Part shown: positions 18,034 to 26,538 of the stretch, piece after piece
Position numbering within the stretch: position 1 is the stretch's first letter
Layout of the letters: every line of letters starts with the position of its first letter
DNA from: DASPWW01 sp963756745
Lineage (GTDB): Bacteria; Actinomycetota; Thermoleophilia; Solirubrobacterales; 70-9
DNA: 64,000 nucleotides
Assembly (NCBI GenBank): GCA_963756745.1
Contig: CAVWOU010000001.1
Location: forward strand, 62,001 to 126,000
Direction: 5' to 3'
Position numbers and translations under genes: made by a program
Notes under the pieces: model-generated
Seen by the model: the letters and a program-made list of their open reading frames with translations, nothing else
Told to the model about the DNA's origin: nothing
Databases searched by the model: none

Positions 18034-18372
18034 CTACTTCAGGTTCCAGCCGAAGTAGACCTCAGTTCGGATGATCTTGTCCTCGTCGTCGAACGTGATC
18101 ACCTCGGTGTTCCGTCCCCTGCCTCCGCCGGAGGCATCGGTTTCATAGGTGACGACCACCTCGTCGCCCGACTCGATCAGCCGGACGATTTCGAACTGCT
18201 GGCCGCGCCCCGCACCGGGCCAGCACCGCTCGAAGTAGCCGTCACGGTCGAGCTTCGGGTCGGGAGGCGCGGAGAACAGGAAGTCGTCGCTCAGGCGCTC
18301 CTCGAAGAAACTTCGGTCTCCGGCCGCGAATGCGGCATAGGAGTCCCGGACGATCTGTTTGCGGTCGGGCAT
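18034..18372 (-). CDS. NTF2/SnoaL-like protein
   Basis: 112-residue alpha+beta cone-fold protein: an N-terminal helix (Y-A-A-F-A-A-G-D), then F-L-F-S-A-P-P-D-P and a C-terminal strand T-E-V-Y-F-G-W. ATG at 18372 has an AGGAGG with 9-base spacing, which decides the start. Function not assignable; such proteins include isomerases, hydrolases and simple binding domains. Confidence 0.65.
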   Translation of the reverse strand: MPDRKQIVRDSYAAFAAGDRSFFEERLSDDFLFSAPPDPKLDRDGYFERCWPGAGRGQQFEIVRLIESGDEVVVTYETDASGGGRGRNTEVITFDDEDKIIRTEVYFGWNLK

Positions 18373-18403
18373 CTCGCTGGTCCTCCTGGAGTCGATGGCC
18401 AGC

Positions 18404-19168
18404 TTAACCCGGGGCATAGGTGACCAGCTCCTCGCGACCGCTCCCCGCTGAAACCTCGATACCGAGCACGAGGCCGACGCCCCGGGCGTAGAACTTGTAG
18501 TCGAGGAGCGATCGCTCGATGCCCTCGGTCTCCTTGATCATTAGGACGTCGCGGAACTTGCCGAATGGCACCTCGGCCCGCTCGCCGAAGCTGAAGACCT
18601 CGGCGCGGTCCTCAGCCACGCCGGCGTAGTGCTCCTCGCGGTAGGCCAGACCCACCTCGGGCCGAGCAGGCATGATCACCCCGGGCTGCGCCCCGTCGAC
18701 CCCCGCCTCCCAGGAGCCCTTGGTCGTCTTGACCTGTCCATTCGTGAGCTCCCTCGCGCGCTCGCCCAGGTACCAGACGTTTCCGGCTCCATCCTGGGCG
18801 TACCACGCACGGTTGTCCTCGATCGGCTCGCCTCCCTCCGAGACCTCGGTGTAGACAACGCGTGCCGTTATCCCGTTCGCGATCCGCTTGATGTCGCCGG
18901 TGACGGTCACGACGGCGCGTTCGTTCGTCCCCTCGGGGTCCGTCACGCGGTAGACGCGGCGGTCGCCCGGCGTCATCGGCAGATACGGGTTGTCGATCGC
19001 GGTCGTGAAGTCGGCGGGGTCGAGATCGACGTGCTCCCCGCCCTGCGGCAGCGTCGACGCGGACGATCGCGACGCGCGATTCTCGGCACCGCCGTTTTCC
19101 CCGCCGCAGGCCACGACACCCAACACAGCGACGAGCATGAGTGCGGCAGCTGGCGCGTACGCTCTCAT
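18404..19168 (-). CDS. Putative lipoprotein
   Basis: 254 residues. The signal peptide (basic M-R-A-Y, hydrophobic A-A-A-L-M-L-V-A-V-L-G) ends in a lipobox V-V-A-C followed by Gly/Glu-rich residues, so the mature protein is probably acylated and exposed outside the membrane. The remainder is a beta-rich domain with many aromatic and charged residues. No family recognised with confidence. A TTG 18 bases upstream is an alternative start. Confidence 0.6.
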   Translation of the reverse strand: MRAYAPAAALMLVAVLGVVACGGENGGAENRASRSSASTLPQGGEHVDLDPADFTTAIDNPYLPMTPGDRRVYRVTDPEGTNERAVVTVTGDIKRIANGITARVVYTEVSEGGEPIEDNRAWYAQDGAGNVWYLGERARELTNGQVKTTKGSWEAGVDGAQPGVIMPARPEVGLAYREEHYAGVAEDRAEVFSFGERAEVPFGKFRDVLMIKETEGIERSLLDYKFYARGVGLVLGIEVSAGSGREELVTYAPG

Positions 19169-19216
19169 CGCCGCGAGACTGAGCAACCAGAGTGAGTCCG
19201 CGATGAAAGCGCGCCG

Positions 19217-20566
19217 CTAGCGCCTGGTCAACGCCTCCAGCTCCGACTCGAATCCGGGGTAGCTGACCGCGGCGGCCTCCATCCCCTCGACCTCGACGCC
19301 GTCGCGGGACGCGAGGCCGGCGATCGCGCCGAGCATCGCGAGGCGGTGGTCGCGGCGGGCGTTGAGGTCGCCGCCGCGCAGCCCTCCGGTGCCGGTGACC
19401 GCGAACCCGTCGGGGCGACCCTCGATCTCGGCGCCGAGACCGCGAAGGCCGTCGACGACCCCGGCGATCCGGTCCGATTCCTTGTGGCGGAGCTCCTCCG
19501 CGCCCTCGACCACCGTTTGTCCATCGGCGAAGCAGCCGAGTAGAGCAACCAGCGGGAGCTCGTCGATCGTGAGCGGGACCTCGGGGGCGCCGACCCGCGC
19601 TCCCCTCAGCGGGCCGTGACGAGCATGCACCGAGCCGCGGGGCTCCCCTCTGCTCGCGTCGTCCTCCTCAACCTCGACGGCCGCCCCCATCCGGTGCAGG
19701 ACCCCGAGCAGGCCGATGCGAGTTGGGTTGAGCCCCACGTTCTCGACCCGTACGTCGCTTCCGGGCACCACCAGCGCGGCGACGATCAGGAACGCCGCGG
19801 ACGAGAAGTCGCCGGGCACCTCGATCTCACCCGCGGCGAGACGATCCGCCGGCCGCACCTCGATCCGGCGCGCGGCCGGCACGTGCAGCGCAACGGTTGT
19901 CTCCTCGATTCGCAGGTCGGCTCCTGTGGCGACGAGCATGCGCTCGGTGTGGTCTCGGGTCGGCGCCGGCTCGACGACCGTCGTCACTCCGTCCGCGAGC
20001 AGGCCCGCGAGCAGAACGCACGACTTCACCTGCGCGCTCGCGACCGGCAGCCGGTACTCGACCCCTGCCAGCTCCGAGCCCTCGACGCGCAGCGGAGGAA
20101 GCCGCCCGTCGCGACAGCGCACATTCGCGCCCATCATCGACAGCGGCTCGGCGACGCGGTCGACGGGCCGGCGGCGTATCGACTCGTCGCCGTCGAGCGT
20201 CCACGCGCCGCTGCCCTGCCCCGCGAGCCAGCCGGGCAGGAGGCGGAGCAGGGTGCCGGCGTTCCCGACGTCGATCTCGACTTCCCCGTTCCCGGCAACC
20301 GCGCCCGGCCCGGTCAGGCCGATTCCGCGGACTTCCAGGGCGAGGCCCCGGGCCGCGATACCCGTCTCGGTTACCTCGGCCCCAAGCAGGCGAATCGCTG
20401 ACAGGGCGGCGCGGGTGTCGGCGGCATCGAGGTAGCCGTCAACCCGGGTCGTGCCCTCCGCCATCGCCCCGATCAGCGCCGCCCGGTGGGAGATCGACTT
20501 GTCGGGCGGCGGGCTCAGCTCCCCCCTGAGGGGACCGGAGGGCTCGAAGCGACGGGGCGGGCTCAC
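19217..20566 (-). CDS. aroA: 3-phosphoshikimate 1-carboxyvinyltransferase (EPSP synthase)
   Basis: Sixth step of the shikimate pathway. Starts V(M)-S-P-P-R-R-F-E-P, then the PEP/S3P site D-K-S-I-S-H-R-A near residue 22; G-N-A-G-T-L-L-R-L-L appears near residue 96 where E. coli-type enzymes have G-N-A-G-T-x-x-R. The later P-G-D-F-S-S-A-A-F-L and H-K-E-S-D-R-I motifs are also present. 449 residues. GTG at 20566 overlaps the tyrA stop (GTGA). Operon with aroG and tyrA. Confidence 0.94.
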   Translation of the reverse strand: MSPPRRFEPSGPLRGELSPPPDKSISHRAALIGAMAEGTTRVDGYLDAADTRAALSAIRLLGAEVTETGIAARGLALEVRGIGLTGPGAVAGNGEVEIDVGNAGTLLRLLPGWLAGQGSGAWTLDGDESIRRRPVDRVAEPLSMMGANVRCRDGRLPPLRVEGSELAGVEYRLPVASAQVKSCVLLAGLLADGVTTVVEPAPTRDHTERMLVATGADLRIEETTVALHVPAARRIEVRPADRLAAGEIEVPGDFSSAAFLIVAALVVPGSDVRVENVGLNPTRIGLLGVLHRMGAAVEVEEDDASRGEPRGSVHARHGPLRGARVGAPEVPLTIDELPLVALLGCFADGQTVVEGAEELRHKESDRIAGVVDGLRGLGAEIEGRPDGFAVTGTGGLRGGDLNARRDHRLAMLGAIAGLASRDGVEVEGMEAAAVSYPGFESELEALTRR

Positions 20567-21660
20567 TCGCCGGCGGCGACTGGGGACACGGTGTATCCGA
20601 GTTCGGCGACCACCCGGGCGGCGCGCTCGGCCTCCTCCGCGCCGGCGACCCACAGCGACACTGCTCCGGTCCGCATGTCGGCCGCGGGATACAGCGCCAT
20701 GTCCTCGATGTTGACTCCCGCGCGGCCGAGCGCGAGGGCGATCTCGGCCACCGTCCCGGGCCGGTTCTCGACCGACACCCTGAGCTGGCGGAGCTCCCCG
20801 CCTACGAGCTCGGTCTCGAGCAGCCGTCTTCGATCCGCCATCGCCTCGCGGTGCCACTCGGCGAGTCCCTCGGCGTCGCCGGCCCGAAGCATCTCGGCGG
20901 CGCCGCGGAGTCGCTCGACCACCGCGTCGATCCCACCCGCCAGCGCCTCGCGGTTGCTGGCGAAGATGTCGACCCAGATCCCCGGGTTGGCGCCGGCGAC
21001 CCGCGTCGTGTCGCGGAAGCTCGGCCCGACGTCGGGAAGCCGCTCGGAGTCCTCGCCGAGCGTCGCAGCGGCCTCGCCGGCGAGCACGTTGGCGATCACG
21101 TGCGGGAGGTGGCTGACCGTGGCCATCACCCGGTCGTGGGTCTCGGCGTCGATCGCGAGCGGCCGTGCTCCGAGTTCGGCGATCGCGCGGTGCAGGCGGT
21201 CGTACAGGAGCCCGCTCGAGCGCTGCGTCGGGACCAGGTACCAGCGCGCGCCCTCGAACAGGTCCGGCCTCGCGTGCTCGATCCCCGCGGTCTCCGCTCC
21301 GGCAAGCGGGTGCCCGCCGATGAAGCGCTCGGCGTCTGCCGTGTCGGGGAGCCCTGCGATCAGGCCGCGCTTGGTCGACCCGACGTCGGTGACGACGGCG
21401 TGCTCGTCGCTTGCCTCGAGGGTCTCGGCCACGAGCGCCGGCAGCGCGCCGACCGGCGCGGCGCAGAAAACGATCTCGGCACCGCGCACTGCGTCGGAGA
21501 CCGAATCGGAGCTCGCGTCGAGCGCCTCGCGCTCAAGCGCGCGCTCCAGCGTCGCGGGGTCGGGGTCGAACCCGGCGACTTCGGCGCCGAGGCGCCGCCG
21601 CGCGGCGAGCCCGACCGAGCCGCCGATCAGCCCGACTCCTAGAACAGCAACCTTAGACGC
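20563..21660 (-). CDS. tyrA: Prephenate (or arogenate) dehydrogenase with C-terminal ACT domain
   Basis: Tyrosine branch enzyme. The Rossmann dinucleotide motif V-L-G-V-G-L-I-G-G-S follows right at the N-terminus, then G-G-H-P-L-A-G and S-H-L-P-H, which carry catalytic His residues. An ACT domain (R-V-S-V-E-N-R-P-G-T-V-A-E-I) occupies the last ~75 residues and probably senses an amino acid. No ATG, GTG or TTG lies near the conserved start, and an upstream ATG at 21846 would add about 60 residues of overlap with aroG. The start given is simply the first codons beside the aroG stop. Confidence 0.88.
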   Translation of the reverse strand, partial: ASKVAVLGVGLIGGSVGLAARRRLGAEVAGFDPDPATLERALEREALDASSDSVSDAVRGAEIVFCAAPVGALPALVAETLEASDEHAVVTDVGSTKRGLIAGLPDTADAERFIGGHPLAGAETAGIEHARPDLFEGARWYLVPTQRSSGLLYDRLHRAIAELGARPLAIDAETHDRVMATVSHLPHVIANVLAGEAAATLGEDSERLPDVGPSFRDTTRVAGANPGIWVDIFASNREALAGGIDAVVERLRGAAEMLRAGDAEGLAEWHREAMADRRRLLETELVGGELRQLRVSVENRPGTVAEIALALGRAGVNIEDMALYPAADMRTGAVSLWVAGAEEAERAARVVAELGYTVSPVAAGE

Positions 21661-22678
21661 GGGCCATCTCCTTGCCGGCCAGCTCGGCGACGCCTCGGAC
21701 CTGCTCGGCGTACTCGTCGAACCGCTCGGTAGGGATCGCCTGTGGCCCGTCGCAGATCGCCTCCTCGGGCTCGTTGTGGACCTCGACGATGATCCCGTCG
21801 GCGCCCGCGGCGGCCGCAGCGAGCGACATCGGCTGCACCCAGTCACGCCTTCCCGCCGCGTGGCTGGGATCGACGATCACGGGCAGGTGGCTCAACTCGT
21901 GCAGGACCGGGATCGCGAGCAGGTCGAGCGTGAACCGGTACGCGGTCTCGTGCGTCCGGATCCCTCGCTCGCACAGCATCACGTCCGGGTTGCCCTCCTT
22001 GAGCACGTACTCCGCCGCCATCAGCAGCTCGTCGAGGGTCGCGGCGAGGCCGCGCTTCAACAGCACGGGACAGCCCGACCGCCCGGCTTCGGACAGCAGG
22101 GGGTAGTTCTGCATGTTGCGGGCCCCAATCTGGAGCACATCGGCGACCTCGAGCAAGTCGTCGAGGTCGCGGATGTCCATCAGCTCGGTGACGACCGGCA
22201 GGCCGGTCTCCTCCTTGGCTTCCTCGAGCAGCGCCAGGCCCTCCGACCCGAGGCCCTGGAAGCTGTACGGCGAGGTGCGGGGCTTGTACGCGCCGCCGCG
22301 CAGCATCGCGGCGCCGTTGTCGGCGACACACCGCGCTATCTCGAGCGTCTGGCCGCGGCTCTCGACCGTGCACGGGCCGGCGATCATGGCGAAGCTGTCT
22401 CCGCCGACGCGCCGCCCGTCCACCTCGACCACGGTTCGCTCGCCCTTGCGGAACTGCGCCGAGGCGAGCTTGTACGGCTTCAGGATCGGGACGAGGTGAT
22501 CGACCCCCGGCGCGCCCTCGAGCCCGAGCGACTGGACGCGGTCGCGGTCGCCGATCGCCCCGATCACGGTCAGGAGCTCGCCGCGCGAGACGTGCGCGGA
22601 GCACCCGACCGACTCCACTCGTTCGACGACCGCGTCAACCTGCTCGGCGGTCGCCCCTTCCTTCATCACGATCATCAT
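21653..22678 (-). CDS. aroG: 3-deoxy-7-phosphoheptulonate (DAHP) synthase, type I-beta
   Basis: First committed step of aromatic biosynthesis (PEP + erythrose-4-phosphate). An N-terminal ferredoxin-like/ACT-like regulatory region (M-M-I-V-M-K-E-G-A-T, about 85 residues) precedes the TIM barrel with A-G-P-C-T-V-E-S, the G-A-Y-K-P-R-T-S-P-Y loop, L-L-K-R-G and I-V-D-P-S-H-A-A-G-R-R. Start ATG at 22678 has GAAGG upstream. The leader region 22679-22930 encodes an aromatic-rich peptide, so expression probably responds to charged Tyr/Trp/Phe tRNA in addition to any feedback by end products. Confidence 0.94.
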   Translation of the reverse strand: MMIVMKEGATAEQVDAVVERVESVGCSAHVSRGELLTVIGAIGDRDRVQSLGLEGAPGVDHLVPILKPYKLASAQFRKGERTVVEVDGRRVGGDSFAMIAGPCTVESRGQTLEIARCVADNGAAMLRGGAYKPRTSPYSFQGLGSEGLALLEEAKEETGLPVVTELMDIRDLDDLLEVADVLQIGARNMQNYPLLSEAGRSGCPVLLKRGLAATLDELLMAAEYVLKEGNPDVMLCERGIRTHETAYRFTLDLLAIPVLHELSHLPVIVDPSHAAGRRDWVQPMSLAAAAAGADGIIVEVHNEPEEAICDGPQAIPTERFDEYAEQVRGVAELAGKEMARV

Positions 22679-22773
22679 TTGAATCTGCCTTCTTTCAGTT
22701 TCTTCGTCGAAGTCCTGTTTGCGGTTCACCGGTACGGCGGTCGGCCTCATCGGACGTAGGCCATCGGGTTTCG

Positions 22774-22830
22774 GCGTCCGGCGGGATCTCCTGGTTCGGT
22801 CGGCGGCTCAGGCAGCCGCGGGCCGGACGC
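22774..22830 (-). promoter_or_regulatory. Attenuator-type stem following the aromatic leader peptide
   Basis: In the RNA, GCGTCCGGC starts on the base after the leader TAG and pairs perfectly with GCCGGACGC 39 bases later. Inside lies a smaller hairpin (GCGGCT, 5-base loop, AGCCGC). No U-run follows, so a Rho-type or translational mechanism is more likely than classic intrinsic termination. The competing antiterminator pairing is not resolved by eye. Confidence 0.55.
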
Positions 22831-22923
22831 CTATGTAAATCGCCAATACCAGTAGTAGCGCGCACGCCGAGCGGGGCCGTTAACGGCCTGTGTTGCGGCA
22901 ATCGACGTGCCGGTGCGCTCCAT
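22831..22923 (-). CDS. Aromatic leader peptide upstream of aroG
   Basis: A 30-residue ORF (ATG 22923 to TAG 22831) whose last eight residues are Y-Y-W-Y-W-R-F-T: two Trp, three Tyr and one Phe codon in a row of seven. This density of pathway end-product codons immediately before a stable stem and 152 bases ahead of DAHP synthase is the hallmark of ribosome-mediated attenuation (as in trpL, or the Phe-rich leader before a corynebacterial DAHP synthase). A palindrome GGCCGTTAACGGCC lies mid-ORF (22875-22888). The peptide itself probably has no function beyond being translated. Confidence 0.75.
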   Translation of the reverse strand: MERTGTSIAATQAVNGPARRARYYWYWRFT

Positions 22924-22931
22924 GGCGAGGC

Positions 22932-22960
22932 TTTGTAGCACGGATCGAGGCGTCGGGCAA
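22932..22960 (-). promoter_or_regulatory. Promoter for the leader peptide-aroG transcript
   Basis: -35 TTGCCC (22960-22955), 17-base spacer, -10 TACAAA (22937-22932), four of six matches each to the sigma-70 consensus. Transcription would start at or next to the ATG of the leader peptide, so that ORF would be leaderless. Confidence 0.55.
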
Positions 22961-22970
22961 ACCCACGGCG

Positions 22971-24335
22971 CTACGCCGGCGCTCCCGCCATGCAGGCCTG
23001 TGCGGCGCGCTGGCCCGAGCGGATCGCGCCCTCCATGTGGATGTGCCCGACGCCCGCGATGTCTGTGCACGCCCAATGGATCGGGCCGATCGGGCGGCGC
23101 AGGTCCTCGCCGAACCGGGTCAGCCCGCCGACGCCGTAGCTGGTCCCGTATGCGCCCCGCGTCCACTCCTCGGCAGACCACACGATCTCGATGAAGTCGA
23201 CGGGTCGCAGACCGTGCGGCCCGATGTACTTGGCGATGCCCTCGAGCACGGCCTCGCGACGGGCGCCGGCGCTCATCCTGCCCGCCTCCTCAGCGTGCTC
23301 GCCGGCGAGGAACGTAGTCACGACCCCCACCGACCCGGACGGCGGCGAGTTGTCGTACAGCTCGCGCACCAGCTCGTACGGCGCGAAGCCCTGGCCCGAC
23401 AGACCCTCGTGGCGCCAGAACGGCTGCTCGTAGACCGCGAGCACCTTGATGATGCTGCCCTGGGACAGTGCCTGCTCCATTCGCAGGCGCCACGCGGGGA
23501 GCGCCGGACGGAAGCGAATCGCGCCCGTCAGGTTGGGCGGGATGGCGACGATCACGGCCCGCGCTCGTGCCCGCACGGACTCCGCATCGATCTCGACGCC
23601 CTCGTCCGACCACCGGACATCCCGCGCCGGCGCACCGAGCACGACGCTCTCGCCGAGGCGCTCCGCGAGGCGGATCGGGATCAGCTGCGAGCCACCGACG
23701 ACGCGGTAGGCGAGGCACTGGTCGGGCTCGAACAGCTCATAGGTTCCGCCCGCCCCGGAGATCATCCACAGCCCTTGAAGGAGCGAGAACGTGTGGGCCG
23801 GCTTCGCGAGGAAGCCACCCGCAAGCCACGAACGCAGCAGGTCGCGCGCCATGTCGTCGCCGACCTCGTCGCGGAGCCACGTCTCGAACGGGATACGGTC
23901 GAGCTCGGCGGCATCTGGGTGGTCCCAGGGCGCGTCGGGATCGAGCTCCTTGGCGAGCGCGTCGAGCTTTCCGTCCGCGTCGGCGTACGCCCGCTCCGAC
24001 GCGGCCCCGAGCGGAGCGTCGTGGCCCTCGTAGCGGTGGGCCCTTCCGGACGGGTCGATGTACACGTGCTCACCCTCGCGAAAGCTCGGGAACAGCTCGA
24101 TCCCGAGATCGTCGACCGTCGCATGCACCGCGGACTGATACGGGGCGACCCACTGGCCGCCGAGCTCGTTCGCCTCGCCGCCGATCTCGACGTTCCAGAG
24201 GCGACCGCCGACACGGTCTCGCGCCTCGAGCACGACTACGTCGACGCCCTCGCGGGCGAGCGCCGACGCCGCCGACAGCCCGGCGATCCCGGCCCCGACG
24301 ACTGCGATCTCGGCTTCGATCGTGCGCTCAGGCAC
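22971..24335 (-). CDS. Flavin-containing amine oxidase (monoamine oxidase family)
   Basis: Oxidative deamination of an amine with FAD, giving aldehyde, NH3 and H2O2. FAD-binding V-V-G-A-G-I-A-G-L-S at the N-terminus, the amine-oxidase signature R-V-G-G-R near residue 42 and L-G-G-Q-W-V near residue 59, and a C-terminal H-M-E-G-A-I-R-S-G-Q-R-A-A helix contacting FAD. No Sec or Tat signal, so cytosolic. GTG at 24335 overlaps hisC. Its place inside an aromatic amino acid operon suggests an aromatic amine such as tyramine as substrate, but putrescine-type oxidases look similar. Confidence 0.8.
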   Translation of the reverse strand: MPERTIEAEIAVVGAGIAGLSAASALAREGVDVVVLEARDRVGGRLWNVEIGGEANELGGQWVAPYQSAVHATVDDLGIELFPSFREGEHVYIDPSGRAHRYEGHDAPLGAASERAYADADGKLDALAKELDPDAPWDHPDAAELDRIPFETWLRDEVGDDMARDLLRSWLAGGFLAKPAHTFSLLQGLWMISGAGGTYELFEPDQCLAYRVVGGSQLIPIRLAERLGESVVLGAPARDVRWSDEGVEIDAESVRARARAVIVAIPPNLTGAIRFRPALPAWRLRMEQALSQGSIIKVLAVYEQPFWRHEGLSGQGFAPYELVRELYDNSPPSGSVGVVTTFLAGEHAEEAGRMSAGARREAVLEGIAKYIGPHGLRPVDFIEIVWSAEEWTRGAYGTSYGVGGLTRFGEDLRRPIGPIHWACTDIAGVGHIHMEGAIRSGQRAAQACMAGAPA

Positions 24336-25425
24336 CGAGTGCCCCTTGCAGAGCCTGGACGAAGCGCTCGTTCTCCTCCCGGGTGCCGTAGGTCACCCGG
24401 ATGTGGCCGGGGCCGCCGAGCCCCTCGCCGGCGCGGACGATGACCCCCGACTTGCCGAGCGACTCGACGACCGCAGCCTCGTCGCGATCCCCGAGGTCGA
24501 TCCAGGAGAAGTTGGCCTGCGAGTTGGACGTGCGCAGCCCCAGCTCGCGGATCTCGTCCTCCACCCACAGCCGCTCGACCACGGTCCGCTCGACGCGGTC
24601 GGCTACCTCGTCCTGGTGCAGGATCGCCTCCGCGGCGGCCGCCTGGGCGAGGCCGTTGACCGGGAACGGCTGGCGCACCGCGTGGACCGCGGCGCGGAAC
24701 TTCGCCGAGCCGAGCGCGTAGCCGACGCGCAACCCCGCGAGCCCGTACACCTTGCTGAACGTGCGAAGCACGACGAGGTTCGGGAACCGCTTCAGCAGGT
24801 CGACCGTCTCGTCGACGTCGTCGTGGACCTGGAACTCCACGTAGGCCTCGTCGAGCACGACCGTGACGTGGTCGGGGACGCGCTCCAGGAAGGCTGCGAT
24901 CTCCGCCGCCGGGATGTGGGTCGCAGTCGGGTTGTTGGGGTTGCAGACCACCATCAGCTGGGTCGCCACCGTGACCTCGGCGAGCATCGCGTCGAGGTCG
25001 TGGACGTACTCGTCCGTCAGCGGAACGCGGATCTCGCGCGCTCCCGAGAGCGCCGCGAGATGGGGATAGATCGAGAACGCCGGCCAGGCGAACAGGATCT
25101 CCGACTCGGGCTCGCACAGCGCGATCGCCGCGGCGAGCAGGATCTCGCACGAGCCGTTGCCGACCGCGATCGTCGCGGGGTCGACCCCGTAGCGATCCCC
25201 GATCCGGCGCCGCAGCAGGCGCGCGTGCTGATCGGGGTAGCGGTGGACGCCGGCGGCCTCCGCGGCGATCGCCTCGAGGACCGCGGGGTGCGGCGGCCAC
25301 GGGCACTCGTTCGAGGCCAGCTTCACGACATCGTCCGTCTCGTATGTGGCGCGGGCATCCGCCAGGTGCATGCCGGCCTCGTAGTGCGGCATGCGGGCGA
25401 GCTTTTCGGCGAACGTCACGGTCAT
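24328..25425 (-). CDS. hisC: Histidinol-phosphate/aromatic aminotransferase (HisC family)
   Basis: Fold-type I PLP aminotransferase of 365 residues. L-A-S-N-E-C-P-W-P-P near residue 36, V-C-N-P-N-N-P-T-A-T (substrate/PLP Asn) near residue 160, and the PLP-lysine region F-S-K-V-Y-G-L-A-G-L-R-V-G-Y near residue 220. HisC-family enzymes often also transaminate phenylpyruvate, hydroxyphenylpyruvate or prephenate. Next to aroH, tyrA and aroG, with no other his genes present, an aromatic role is likely. Confidence 0.88.
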   Translation of the reverse strand: MTVTFAEKLARMPHYEAGMHLADARATYETDDVVKLASNECPWPPHPAVLEAIAAEAAGVHRYPDQHARLLRRRIGDRYGVDPATIAVGNGSCEILLAAAIALCEPESEILFAWPAFSIYPHLAALSGAREIRVPLTDEYVHDLDAMLAEVTVATQLMVVCNPNNPTATHIPAAEIAAFLERVPDHVTVVLDEAYVEFQVHDDVDETVDLLKRFPNLVVLRTFSKVYGLAGLRVGYALGSAKFRAAVHAVRQPFPVNGLAQAAAAEAILHQDEVADRVERTVVERLWVEDEIRELGLRTSNSQANFSWIDLGDRDEAAVVESLGKSGVIVRAGEGLGGPGHIRVTYGTREENERFVQALQGALGA

Positions 25426-25447
25426 GGCTCCATTGTGGCGACCGCGG

Positions 25448-25828
25448 TTACTGAGCCGCGTCGAGGTCCGCGCGCAGCCGGTGAGTTTCGCCGAGGTAAG
25501 TGTGCGCTGGCCGGTGGTCGCTCGGTGCGTAGTAGTGGACGAGGACGCGGATCACGCGTGGCATCGACCCGGGCACCGGCACCTCGCGCGCGCACAGGAG
25601 CGGCACCGAGTCGAGCCCCACGCGGCGCGCCGCGACGGCCGGGAACTCAGCGTCGAGGTCCTCGGTGACCGTGAACAGGCAGCTCACCATCCGATCGGGC
25701 GCGAGCTCGTTGCGCTGCATCAGCTCGCGCAGCAGCTCCTCCGCGGCGGCGACGATTGCGTCCGCGTCGTTGCGCTCGGCCTGCACGGCGCCGCGGAGCC
25801 CCCACAACCGATCCTGTCCCGCGTTCAC
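25448..25828 (-). CDS. aroH: Chorismate mutase, AroH type
   Basis: Converts chorismate to prephenate. 126 residues with the monofunctional AroH pattern: L-R-G-A-V-Q-A near residue 9, F-T-V-T-E-D-L-D-A-E-F-P-A near residue 50, P-L-L-C-A-R-E-V-P-V-P-G near residue 75 and R-V-I-R-V-L-V-H. GTG at 25828 overlaps the rluB stop (GTGA). Supplies prephenate for the tyrA product downstream. Confidence 0.92.
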   Translation of the reverse strand: MNAGQDRLWGLRGAVQAERNDADAIVAAAEELLRELMQRNELAPDRMVSCLFTVTEDLDAEFPAVAARRVGLDSVPLLCAREVPVPGSMPRVIRVLVHYYAPSDHRPAHTYLGETHRLRADLDAAQ

Positions 25829-26520
25829 GGTCGCGCATCCTTCCAGAGCCGCTCGACATCGGCCTCCGAGACCCGCCGGACCCCGCCCTCGCGCAGTCGC
25901 CCGAGCCGCAGCGGGCCGAAGCCGACCCGCGTCAGCACGTCGACCTGGTTCCCCACCGCCTCGGCCATGCGCCGCACCTGGCGATTGCGTCCCTCTCGGA
26001 TCGTGATCTCGATCTCGCGTGGGCCCAGCCGGCGCACCCGCGCGGGGGCCGTCGGGCCGTCGTCGAGCTCGACCCCTTTGCGAAGCCGCCGCAGGTCGCG
26101 GTCGCTCGCCCGGCGCCGAAGGCGGACGCGGTAGGTGCGCGGGACGCCGTAGCGCGGGTGGGTGAGCCTGTTCGCGAGCTCGCCGTCGTTGGTGAGCAGG
26201 ATCAATCCCGACGAGTCCGCGTCGAGGCGGCCGACCGGATACAGCCGCGCCGGGGAGTCGACCAGCTCGACGACCGCGCGGCGGCGCCCCGGCTCGCGCG
26301 CCGTCGAGCTGACGCCGACCGGCTTGTTCACGGCCCACACCTCGTGGGCCTCGGGCGAGACGGGGCGACCGTCGACGCTGATCTCGCTCGTCTCGTCGAC
26401 ATCCCGCGCCGGATCGGTTACCAGCTCGCCACCGACCTTGACACGGCCGGCCGCGACGATCTTCTCCGAGCCCCGCCGCGATGCGACACCGCAATGGGCG
26501 AGGTACTTGGCGAGCCGCAT
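25825..26520 (-). CDS. rluB: 23S rRNA pseudouridine synthase, RluB/RsuA family
   Basis: N-terminal S4 RNA-binding domain (M-R-L-A-K-Y-L-A-H-C-G-V-A-S-R-R) followed by a pseudouridine synthase domain with the catalytic-Asp motif G-R-L-D-A-D-S-S-G-L-I-L-L-T near residue 97 and E-G-R-N-R-Q-V-R-R-M near residue 172. 231 residues, typical. In the conserved scpA-scpB-rluB order, with 18 bases between it and scpB. Confidence 0.92.
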   Translation of the reverse strand: MRLAKYLAHCGVASRRGSEKIVAAGRVKVGGELVTDPARDVDETSEISVDGRPVSPEAHEVWAVNKPVGVSSTAREPGRRRAVVELVDSPARLYPVGRLDADSSGLILLTNDGELANRLTHPRYGVPRTYRVRLRRRASDRDLRRLRKGVELDDGPTAPARVRRLGPREIEITIREGRNRQVRRMAEAVGNQVDVLTRVGFGPLRLGRLREGGVRRVSEADVERLWKDARP

Positions 26521-26538
26521 CGGCCCGGCAGGGGGCGC

